From Jiangellaceae bacterium (GTDB lineage: Bacteria > Actinomycetota > Actinomycetes > Jiangellales > Jiangellaceae): a DNA stretch of 7,808 nt. The notes beneath the pieces were generated by a model. That model saw only the letters and a list, made by a program, of their open reading frames with translations, did no database searches and was not told where the DNA came from. Positions 1 to 5,507 of the stretch are shown piece after piece (the stretch's first letter is position 1; every line of letters starts with the position of its first letter). The stretch covers positions 1 through 7,808 of the forward strand of contig JASLBX010000061.1 in the NCBI GenBank assembly GCA_030146385.1, read 5' to 3'. The translations under genes and the position numbers were made by a program.

Positions 1-918
1 GTGGGACCGGAACGTGCCCTCCACCCGGGCCCCGTCGACCTCGGCCGGGCCCGTCCAGCCCTTGGGCGTGTTCAGCACGATGGCCGGCCAAGTGGGACGC
101 GACGCCACTCCGCCGGACCGGGCCTCCTGCTTAAACGTCACGATCTGCCGGTACGCCTCGTCGAGCGTGGCGGCGAGCTCGCGATGAACCGTAGCCGGGT
201 CGTCGCCGGCCACGACGTACGGCGTGTGGCCGTACCCCTCGAGCAGCTTCACCAGCTCGGCCTCCTCGATCCGGGCCAGCACGGTCGGGCCGGCGATCTT
301 GTAGCCGTTGAGGTGCAGGATAGGCAGCACTGCCCCGTCCCGTGCCGGGTTGAGGAACTTGTTGGAGTGCCAGCTGGTAGCCAGCGCGCCGGTCTCGGCC
401 TCGCCGTCCCCTATCACGCAGCAGACCAGCAGGTCCGGATTGTCGAAGGCGGCGCCGTATGCATGGGCCAGCGAGTATCCGAGCTCACCGCCCTCGTGAA
501 TCGAGCCTGGAACCTCGGGCCCGACGTGGCTCGCGATCCCACCTGGGAAGGAGAAGCGGCGCATCAACTCCCGCAGGCCGGCCTCGCTACGGTCGACCCC
601 GGGGTAGACCTCGCTGAACGTGCCTTCCAGGTAGGCGTTGGCCACCATCGCCGGACCGCCGTGGCCTGGCCCGCAGATGAAGATCGCCGGCTGGTCATGG
701 GCGCGGATGAGCTGGTTCAGATGCACGTAGATGAGGTTCAGCCCGGGGCACGTACCCCAATGGCCGAGCAACCGCGGCTTGATGTGCTCCGGGGCCAGAG
801 GTTCGCGCAGTAACGGGTTGTCCTGAAGGTAGATCTGGCCGGCGGACAGGTAGTTCGCGGCCCGCCAGTAGGCATCGATGAGGTCAAGCTCGTCCACATC
901 TGCGAATGCCCGTTGCAT
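1..918 (-). CDS. xfp: Phosphoketolase (xylulose-5-phosphate/fructose-6-phosphate type), N-terminal part, runs off the left edge
   Basis: Cytoplasmic thiamine-diphosphate enzyme that cleaves xylulose 5-phosphate (and often fructose 6-phosphate) with phosphate to give acetyl phosphate and an aldose phosphate. The minus-strand frame is open for 306 codons from the ATG at 918 to the window edge, against about 790-800 residues for the full family, so roughly the first 40% is present. Visible motifs are YWRAANYLSAGQIYLQDNP (residues 17-35), GHWGTCPGL (52-60), GPGHGGPAMVANAYLEG (83-99), the family signature EGGELGY (142-148), and the ThDP/Mg region VIGDGEAETGA (168-178) followed by HLNGYKIAGPT (202-212). 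Start choice: ATG 918 puts the usual dozen residues before the conserved block. An in-frame GTG at 957 would add 13 residues, and neither start has a strong Shine-Dalgarno. Divergent from the ATP-grasp operon. The family call is very secure; whether the enzyme accepts fructose 6-phosphate cannot be told. Confidence 0.96.
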   Translation of the reverse strand, partial: MQRAFADVDELDLIDAYWRAANYLSAGQIYLQDNPLLREPLAPEHIKPRLLGHWGTCPGLNLIYVHLNQLIRAHDQPAIFICGPGHGGPAMVANAYLEGTFSEVYPGVDRSEAGLRELMRRFSFPGGIASHVGPEVPGSIHEGGELGYSLAHAYGAAFDNPDLLVCCVIGDGEAETGALATSWHSNKFLNPARDGAVLPILHLNGYKIAGPTVLARIEEAELVKLLEGYGHTPYVVAGDDPATVHRELAATLDEAYRQIVTFKQEARSGGVASRPTWPAIVLNTPKGWTGPAEVDGARVEGTFRSH

Positions 919-922
919 ACCG

Positions 923-949
923 GCCGAAACGTCCCCGCCGAAACGTCCC
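923..949. repeat. Tandem 13-bp direct repeat between divergent genes
   Basis: GCCGAAACGTCCC occurs at 923-935 and again, identically, at 937-949, a 14-nt period with one spacer base. It lies in the 75-nt gap between the phosphoketolase start (918) and the ATP-grasp start (994), just upstream of the phosphoketolase ATG. It could be a regulator's binding repeat or a small slippage duplication in the leader. If the phosphoketolase really starts at the GTG at 957, the repeat would be coding. I see no convincing -35/-10 pair for either direction in this gap. Confidence 0.6.
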
Positions 950-993
950 GAGGCCACGGTGTAGGGCGTTGAACCCGGGGTAAGTCCGAGCCA

Positions 994-2274
994 ATGCGGA
1001 ACATCTTCGTAATCGGCCTGGACGAGCCCAACCGCGCGACGCTGCGGGCGTTGCCGGACGCGCAGGATCTCGCGTTCCACCCGCTGCTGTCGCTGGACGA
1101 GCTCCGCCACACCGAGAACATCGATATCTCCGGCCTGCTGGACAAGGCGCAGGCTCAACTGGAGTCGTTCGACGGCAGCATCGACGCAATCGTCGGCTAC
1201 TGGGACTTTCCGGTCACACAGATGGTGCCGATCCTGTGCGGCCGGTTCGGGCTCCCGTCCGCATCGCTGGAGGCCGTGCTGAAGTGCGAGCACAAGTACT
1301 GGAGCCGGCTCGAGCAGCAGGCGTCCATCGACGAGCACCCGCGGTTCGCCCTAATGGACCCCTCGGACAAGAACGCGACGCTTCCGGAAGGGCTCAGCTA
1401 CCCGGTCTGGATCAAGCCGGTCAAGTCCAAATCGTCCGAAGGCGCGTACAAGGTTTCGAACGACGACGAGTTCCATGAGGCGCTCGCGGCCGAGCGGGCG
1501 GAGGTGGCCCACTTCGGCGCACCGCTTGAATACATCATGTCGCTCGCCCACCTGCCTGACGAGATTGCCCAGGTGGGCGGCCAGGCGTGCATGGTGGAGG
1601 AGGAGGCCCGCGGCTCGCAGCTGACCGTCGAGGGCTTCAGCCAGGGCGACCGGATCGAGGTCTACGGCGTGGTCGACTCGGTGCGGTACCCGGACGCTTC
1701 CAGCTTCCTGCGCTACCAGTACCCATCCTCGCTGCCGCGTGAGGTGATCGACCGGCTCGAAGACGTGTGCCGGCGGGTCATGGGGCACATCGGGCTGGAC
1801 CACTCGACGTTCAACATCGAATACTTCTGGGACGACGAGAGCGGCGACCTGAGCCTGCTGGAGATCAATCCGAGGCATTCGCAGTCGCACGCCAAGCTGT
1901 TTCAGCTGGTGGACGGGCTGCCGAACCACAAGCTGATGGTCGATCTCGCGCTCGGCCGCAAGCCGGTGCTGCCGCGCGGCGAGGGCCCGTACGAGGTCGC
2001 CGCCAAGTGGTTCCCGCGCCGGTTCTCGGACGCCGTCGTCCACCGCGCGCCAACAGAGACCGAGATCGGGCAGGTCGAGCAGGACGTCCCCGGCACCACG
2101 ATCGAGGTCATCGTCGAGGCGGGCGACCGGCTCTCGGACCTGCCCGATCAGGACAGCTACAGCTACGGCCTGGCCAATATCCACATCGGTGCCAAGGACG
2201 AGGCCGATCTGATCGACAAGTACGAGCGCTGCATCGCCGCGCTGCCGTTCGAGTTCACCGAGGAGGAAACCTGA
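994..2274 (+). CDS. ATP-grasp domain ligase, substrate unknown
   Basis: A 426-residue ATP-grasp enzyme. The fold usually activates a carboxylate as an acyl phosphate and couples it to an amine, thiol or other nucleophile. Residues 1-90 look like the pre-ATP-grasp domain. VLKCEHKYWSRLEQ (95-108) resembles the helix leading into the ATP domain. YPVWIKP (136-142) carries the likely ATP lysine K141, followed by the serine-rich loop KSKSSEGAYKV (143-153) where many relatives have a glycine-rich loop. MVEEEARGSQLTVEGF (200-215) is the hinge region. FNIEYF (273-278) and LLEINPRHSQSHAKLF (288-303) hold the probable Mg2+ ligands E276, E290 and N292. No signal peptide or membrane segment, so cytosolic. 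An in-frame TGA at 970-972 limits the start, and ATG 994 is the first start after it; only a weak GGGG lies upstream. First gene of a four-gene operon; its TGA sits 2 nt before the next ATG. The particular amino acid, peptide or acid substrate cannot be deduced. Confidence 0.88.
   Translation: MRNIFVIGLDEPNRATLRALPDAQDLAFHPLLSLDELRHTENIDISGLLDKAQAQLESFDGSIDAIVGYWDFPVTQMVPILCGRFGLPSASLEAVLKCEHKYWSRLEQQASIDEHPRFALMDPSDKNATLPEGLSYPVWIKPVKSKSSEGAYKVSNDDEFHEALAAERAEVAHFGAPLEYIMSLAHLPDEIAQVGGQACMVEEEARGSQLTVEGFSQGDRIEVYGVVDSVRYPDASSFLRYQYPSSLPREVIDRLEDVCRRVMGHIGLDHSTFNIEYFWDDESGDLSLLEINPRHSQSHAKLFQLVDGLPNHKLMVDLALGRKPVLPRGEGPYEVAAKWFPRRFSDAVVHRAPTETEIGQVEQDVPGTTIEVIVEAGDRLSDLPDQDSYSYGLANIHIGAKDEADLIDKYERCIAALPFEFTEEET
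2261..2266 (+). promoter_or_regulatory. Ribosome binding site fixing the CocE-type hydrolase start
   Basis: AGGAGG lies 10 nt before the ATG at 2277 and overlaps the last codons of the ATP-grasp gene. The hydrolase frame stays open well upstream (back to about 1767) inside the ATP-grasp gene, so this site is the main reason to choose 2277. The protein from there begins with the VEHLWIPTSDGIRLAARLW strand pair typical of the family. Confidence 0.85.
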
Positions 2275-2276
2275 GC

Positions 2277-4292
2277 ATGCGGATCGTCGACCCACTCCCC
2301 CAGCCGGTGACCGAGGTCGAGCACCTGTGGATCCCCACGTCGGACGGGATACGGCTGGCCGCCCGGCTCTGGCGGCCGGTGGCCTCAGACGACGAACCGG
2401 TGCCCGGCGTCGTCGAGATGATCCCGTACCGCAAGCGCGACCTGACAGCACGCCGCGACTCGATGCACCATCCGTACCTGGCGGCTCACGGCTATGCGTG
2501 CCTGCGGGTCGATCTCCGGGGGTTCGGTGACTCCGAGGGTGTGCTCACGGACGAGTACTCCGAGCGCGAGCTCCAGGACGCCGAGGAGGTGCTCGCCTGG
2601 CTGGCCGATCAGGCGTGGTGCGACGGTTCCATCGGGATGATGGGCCTGTCCTGGGGCGGGTTCAACGCGCTGCAGGTCGCGTCCCGCCGCCCTCCGCAGC
2701 TGAAGGCGATCACGGCCGTCTGCGCCAGCGACGACAGGTACACCGACGACGTCCACTACATGGGTGGCTGCCTGCTCGGCGACAACCTGTCGTGGGCGTC
2801 CACGATGTTCGCCTACACGTCGTGCCCGCCCGACCCCGCCCTGGTCGGCGACGAGTGGCGCAAGATGTGGCTGGACCGACTCGAGGGCAGCGGGCTGTGG
2901 CTCGAGGCGTGGCTCCAGCACCAGCACCGGGACGAGTTCTGGATACGCGGGTCGGTCAACGAGGACTACAGCGCGATCCAGTGTCCGGTCTTCATCGCCA
3001 GCGGCTGGGCCGACGGCTACAGCAACGCGGTGTTCCGGCTGCTCGAAGGGCTGGACGTACCGGTCAAGGGGCTGATCGGACCGTGGAGCCACAAGTACCC
3101 GCACCTGGGCGAGCCGGGGCCGGCTGTCGGGTTCCTCCAGGAGCTCGTCCGCTGGTGGGACCGGTGGCTCAAGGGCAGGGAGAACGGCGTCATGGACGAC
3201 CCCGCCCTCGTCATGTTCATGCAGGACACCGTCCCGCCTTCGACCGCCTACGAGGACCGGCCCGGCCGGTGGGTCGGCGAGCGGAGCTGGCCGACGCCGA
3301 ACGTCCGGACCGTGCGCCACCCGCTCGGCGGGCACCGGATAGAGGCGCCCGACGCGGACGTCGCCGCCGAGAAGCTGACCATCCAATCGCCGCTGTCGGT
3401 GGGGCAGTTCGCCGGCAAGTGGTGCTCGTACAACGCCCCGCCCGATCTGCCGGACGACCAGCGGAACGAGGACGGCGGCTCGCTCGTGTTCGACAGCCCC
3501 GTGCTGACCGAGCGGCTGGAACTGCTCGGTGCGCCGGTGCTGGACCTCGAGTTCTCCGCCGATCAGCCCGTGGCCATGGTCGCGGTCCGGCTGTCGGACG
3601 TTGGGCCGGACGGCAGGGCGACGCGGGTGAGCTACGGACTGGCGAACCTGACCCACCGGACGGATCCGCCAACACCGCTCGATTCCGGCACGCGACAGCA
3701 CATCAGCGTGCCCCTCAACGGCATGGCGCAGTCCTTCCCGGCCGGGCACCGGCTGCGGCTGGCGATCTCGACGTCGTACTGGCCACTGGCCTGGCCGCCG
3801 CCGGAGCCGGCGATGCTGACGGTGTTCACGGGCGTGAGCGCCCTGCGGTTGCCCGTCCGCGAGGTCGATCCGGACGACGAGCTCCGGGTGAAGTTCGACG
3901 ACCCGGAGGCGGCCGCCCCGCTGCCGGTGATGCAGCTCGAACCCGGCGAGCAGCGCTGGACGGTGACCCGAGACCTGGCCAGCGACAGCTCCACGCTGTA
4001 CGTGGTCAAGGACCTTGGCGTCACGCGGATCGATGACATCGACTTGTCCGTGTCACGGCGGGCCGAGGAGACGTACAGCTTCACCGGCGACGACTTCAGC
4101 TCGGTCCGCGGCGAGACCCTGTGGACGATGGGATTCGAGCGAGACGGCTGGCAGGTACGGACGTCGACCCGGACCGTGCTGACGGCTTCGCCGACAGCAT
4201 TCCACCTGCACGCGACGCTCGACGCCTACGAGGGCGAGCGCCGCATCGCCTCCAGGACCTGGACGCGCGCCATCCCGCGCGATCTCGTGTAG
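2277..4292 (+). CDS. CocE/NonD family (S15-type) alpha/beta hydrolase
   Basis: A 671-residue serine hydrolase of the cocaine esterase / X-Pro dipeptidyl-peptidase / glutaryl-7-ACA acylase superfamily, which hydrolyses or transfers acyl groups at ester or amide bonds. The catalytic triad can be placed: nucleophile S125 in GLSWGG (123-128), acid D246 in SGWADGYSN (242-250) and H272 in GPWSHKYPH (268-276). Y51 in IPYRKRD (49-55) fits the oxyanion tyrosine seen in CocE. Helices between about 150 and 235 form the usual lid. From about 330 to 560 comes the beta-rich, jelly-roll-like C-terminal domain (PF08530 type), for example LDLEFSADQPVAMVAVRLSDV and SFPAGHRLRLAISTSYWP. A further region of about 110 residues (EQRWTVTRDL to the IPRDLV end) is typical of the roughly 670-residue bacterial subgroup. 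No signal peptide, so probably cytosolic. It follows the ATP-grasp gene by 2 nt, so translation is probably coupled. Substrate unknown: it could remove a protecting acyl group, trim a ligated product or act as an acyltransferase. Confidence 0.92.
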   Translation: MRIVDPLPQPVTEVEHLWIPTSDGIRLAARLWRPVASDDEPVPGVVEMIPYRKRDLTARRDSMHHPYLAAHGYACLRVDLRGFGDSEGVLTDEYSERELQDAEEVLAWLADQAWCDGSIGMMGLSWGGFNALQVASRRPPQLKAITAVCASDDRYTDDVHYMGGCLLGDNLSWASTMFAYTSCPPDPALVGDEWRKMWLDRLEGSGLWLEAWLQHQHRDEFWIRGSVNEDYSAIQCPVFIASGWADGYSNAVFRLLEGLDVPVKGLIGPWSHKYPHLGEPGPAVGFLQELVRWWDRWLKGRENGVMDDPALVMFMQDTVPPSTAYEDRPGRWVGERSWPTPNVRTVRHPLGGHRIEAPDADVAAEKLTIQSPLSVGQFAGKWCSYNAPPDLPDDQRNEDGGSLVFDSPVLTERLELLGAPVLDLEFSADQPVAMVAVRLSDVGPDGRATRVSYGLANLTHRTDPPTPLDSGTRQHISVPLNGMAQSFPAGHRLRLAISTSYWPLAWPPPEPAMLTVFTGVSALRLPVREVDPDDELRVKFDDPEAAAPLPVMQLEPGEQRWTVTRDLASDSSTLYVVKDLGVTRIDDIDLSVSRRAEETYSFTGDDFSSVRGETLWTMGFERDGWQVRTSTRTVLTASPTAFHLHATLDAYEGERRIASRTWTRAIPRDLV

Positions 4293-4304
4293 CGCCACAA
4301 CGGC

Positions 4305-4309
4305 AGGAG
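4305..4309 (+). promoter_or_regulatory. Ribosome binding site of the pyruvyl transferase-family gene
   Basis: AGGAG lies 6 nt before the ATG at 4316, in the 23-nt gap after the hydrolase stop. The spacing favours 4316 over the second ATG at 4322 and over the open frame that extends upstream into the hydrolase gene. Confidence 0.8.
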
Positions 4310-4315
4310 TCCGTC

Positions 4316-4834
4316 ATGACCATGTTTGGGCGGGCGAGTCTCACGATCGGCGTGCTGGGTTCCTATGGCGGGCTCAATATCGGCGACGAGGCGATCCTCA
4401 GCTCCATCCTGCGCTGCCTCCGGGAGCTGCGTCCCTCGGCCCGGATTGTGGTGTTCACCCGCAACCCCCAGCACAGCCAGCAGAAGCACGGGGTCGCGGA
4501 CACGGTGACGTGGGAGGGCGTGAGCCGGCAGTCGATCGGCGAGGCGGTCGCGAGCCTCGACGTGCTGATCCTGGGTGGCGGCGGGATGCTCTACGACGGC
4601 GAAGCGCGCCGCTACCTCCAGTTCGTGCGGGCGGCGCAGGACCGCGGCATTCCGACGTTCAGCTACGCGGTGGGCGCCGGCCCGCTGAACGACCCGGAAG
4701 ACCGGGAGATGGTGCGAACCGCGCTCAACCGGATGACCGACGTCGTCGTCCGCGACGAGGAATCCAAGCTCGTGCTCGACAACGTCGGCGTCGACCACGA
4801 GATCACCGTGACAGCAGATCCGGCTCTGCTGTAG
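4316..4834 (+). CDS. N-terminal half of PF04230 pyruvyl transferase-family protein
   Basis: 172 residues ending at the in-frame TAG. Family features, in order: the opening GVLGSYGGLNIGDEAIL (12-28), where the G-Y/F-G...N-GDEA pattern is diagnostic; DVLILGGGGMLYD (82-94), the glycine-rich turn of the N-terminal Rossmann-like domain; FSYAVGAGPL (116-125); DVVVRDEESKLVLDNVGV (142-159); and TADPALL (166-172), which normally leads directly into the second domain. CsaB-type members move pyruvate from phosphoenolpyruvate onto a sugar as a ketal, but PF04230 also contains members with unknown reactions. On its own this half lacks the second domain and should not be a complete enzyme. No signal peptide. 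It starts 23 nt after the hydrolase stop with a good AGGAG. Confidence 0.85.
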   Translation: MTMFGRASLTIGVLGSYGGLNIGDEAILSSILRCLRELRPSARIVVFTRNPQHSQQKHGVADTVTWEGVSRQSIGEAVASLDVLILGGGGMLYDGEARRYLQFVRAAQDRGIPTFSYAVGAGPLNDPEDREMVRTALNRMTDVVVRDEESKLVLDNVGVDHEITVTADPALL

Positions 4835-4838
4835 CCAC

Positions 4839-4845
4839 GGAAGGA
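4839..4845 (+). promoter_or_regulatory. Possible internal ribosome binding site after the TAG
   Basis: GGAAGGA lies 13 nt before the ATG at 4859; a second AAGGA at 4853-4857 is only 1 nt from that ATG. The first is rather far and the second too close for an ideal site, so they give modest support for re-initiation. They would encode part of the linker if the TAG were read through. They may be accidental. Confidence 0.3.
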
Positions 4846-4858
4846 ATTCACGAAGGAC

Positions 4859-5476
4859 ATGCTCGAGCGGGAGGGCGTCCCCACCGATGTACGGCTGGTC
4901 GGGATGTCGGTGCGCGAGACCGGGCGCGCCGCACAGAGCCTCGACGACCACAGCTACCACGCCCTGCTGGCCGACGTGGCGGACTTTCTCGTCCGCCGGC
5001 TGGACGCGCACGTGGTGTTCATTCCGATGGAGCGGCAGGACATCGCGCACTCGCACGCGGTGCTGTCGCAGATGAACACGCCGGACAGGGGACGAATCCT
5101 GCACAACGACTACCAGCCGTCCCAGATCCTCGGCTTCATGGACCACGTCGATCTCGCCGTGGGAATGCGCCTGCACTTCGTGCTCTTCGCCGCGCTCGCC
5201 GGCAAGCCGTTCTTTCCACTTCCCTACGCCGGAAAGGTCTTCGACTTCGCCCGGACGACCGGCGCCCCCACGATCACCGGCCTCGCCAGAGAGCACGCCG
5301 GCCTGCTCCTGGCGGAGATCGACCGGCTGTGGGACGAGTACGCCGAGCGCCGGGACGAGATCGAGGCTCGGGTGGCGATGCTGCGCACCCAGGCCCGTGC
5401 CACCTGCGACCGGTGCCGCGCGGTGCTCGAGGTGGCCGAGCGGGACGACCGAGAACCACGTACCGTCCCAATGTGA
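4859..5476 (+). CDS. C-terminal half of PF04230 pyruvyl transferase-family protein
   Basis: 205 residues from the first ATG after the TAG, in the same frame as the N-terminal half. It holds the second domain of the family: VRLVGMSVRETG (11-22), the strand HVVFIPMERQDIAHS (51-65), DYQPSQILGFMDHVDLAVGMRLHFVLFAALAGKPFFPLPYAGKVFDF (84-130), where GMRLH (102-106) and the Y-x-x-K are the strongest PF04230 signatures, and a charged helical tail. The tail has a CxxC pair (C183, C186), which may mean nothing. The nine codons between the TAG and this ATG (CCA CGG ... GAC) read as a plausible linker, so the ancestral gene was probably continuous. Whether this half is translated depends on re-initiation or readthrough. 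The next gene starts 31 nt downstream. Confidence 0.75.
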   Translation: MLEREGVPTDVRLVGMSVRETGRAAQSLDDHSYHALLADVADFLVRRLDAHVVFIPMERQDIAHSHAVLSQMNTPDRGRILHNDYQPSQILGFMDHVDLAVGMRLHFVLFAALAGKPFFPLPYAGKVFDFARTTGAPTITGLAREHAGLLLAEIDRLWDEYAERRDEIEARVAMLRTQARATCDRCRAVLEVAERDDREPRTVPM

Positions 5477-5495
5477 CGTACCGGCGGGGCTGCCG

Positions 5496-5504
5496 AAAAG
5501 GAGG
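5496..5504 (+). promoter_or_regulatory. Strong ribosome binding site fixing the oxidoreductase start
   Basis: AAAAGGAGG is followed by ATT and then the ATG at 5508. It is a near-perfect anti-16S match but with only 3 nt of spacing, shorter than usual. The oxidoreductase frame stays open further upstream into the preceding gene (back to about 5397), but that extension has no family-like sequence, so 5508 is preferred. Confidence 0.8.
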
Positions 5505-5507
5505 ATT

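Larger units (their letters stand above)
4316..5476 (+). pseudogene. Polysaccharide pyruvyl transferase-family gene interrupted by an in-frame TAG
   Basis: Read as one unit, this is a 387-codon frame with a single internal TAG (codon 173, 4832-4834) and a TGA end at 5474-5476. No frameshift is involved: 4859 minus 4316 is a multiple of three. With the stop treated as an amino acid the protein is about 386 residues, the normal length of PF04230 proteins (CsaB/WcaK-like), and all family motifs are present once and in order. The break falls just after TADPALL, at the junction of the two Rossmann-like halves. Homologues usually continue here with Leu or Glu before a Pro, and TTG or GAG would each become TAG by one base change. 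The gene may be dead, misread in sequencing, read through, or expressed as two chains; the two halves are described separately. Third gene of the operon. Confidence 0.7.

Noticed and set aside
1..813. Long plus-strand ORF of 270 codons opposite phosphoketolase
   Set aside because: It is a GC-rich antisense shadow: the minus strand gives an unmistakable phosphoketolase with all signature motifs, while this frame gives low-complexity, unrecognisable protein.
1767..2276. Upstream extension of the hydrolase frame into the ATP-grasp gene
   Set aside because: The extension is arginine/proline-rich shadow sequence, and AGGAGG at 2261 plus the family-like N-terminus place the start at 2277.
2385..3749. 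454-codon antisense ORF opposite the CocE-type hydrolase
   Set aside because: Composition is rich in R, P, V and A with no domain motif, and it lies wholly opposite a gene with a complete catalytic triad.
2615..4036. Overlapping 473-codon plus-strand ORF within the hydrolase gene
   Set aside because: Frame-shifted shadow with arginine-rich low-complexity protein and no motif.
4832..4840. Programmed readthrough context at the TAG
   Set aside because: The following bases (CCACGG) do not match the classical CARYYA leaky context and no obvious hairpin follows, so readthrough is not supported from sequence alone.
4834..4860. Frameshift as the cause of the split PF04230 gene
   Set aside because: The start at 4859 is an exact multiple of three from 4316, so both halves share a frame and only the TAG separates them.
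5397..5507. Upstream extension of the oxidoreductase by 37 residues
   Set aside because: It overlaps the previous gene, lacks family-like sequence, and the strong AAAAGGAGG directly precedes ATG 5508.
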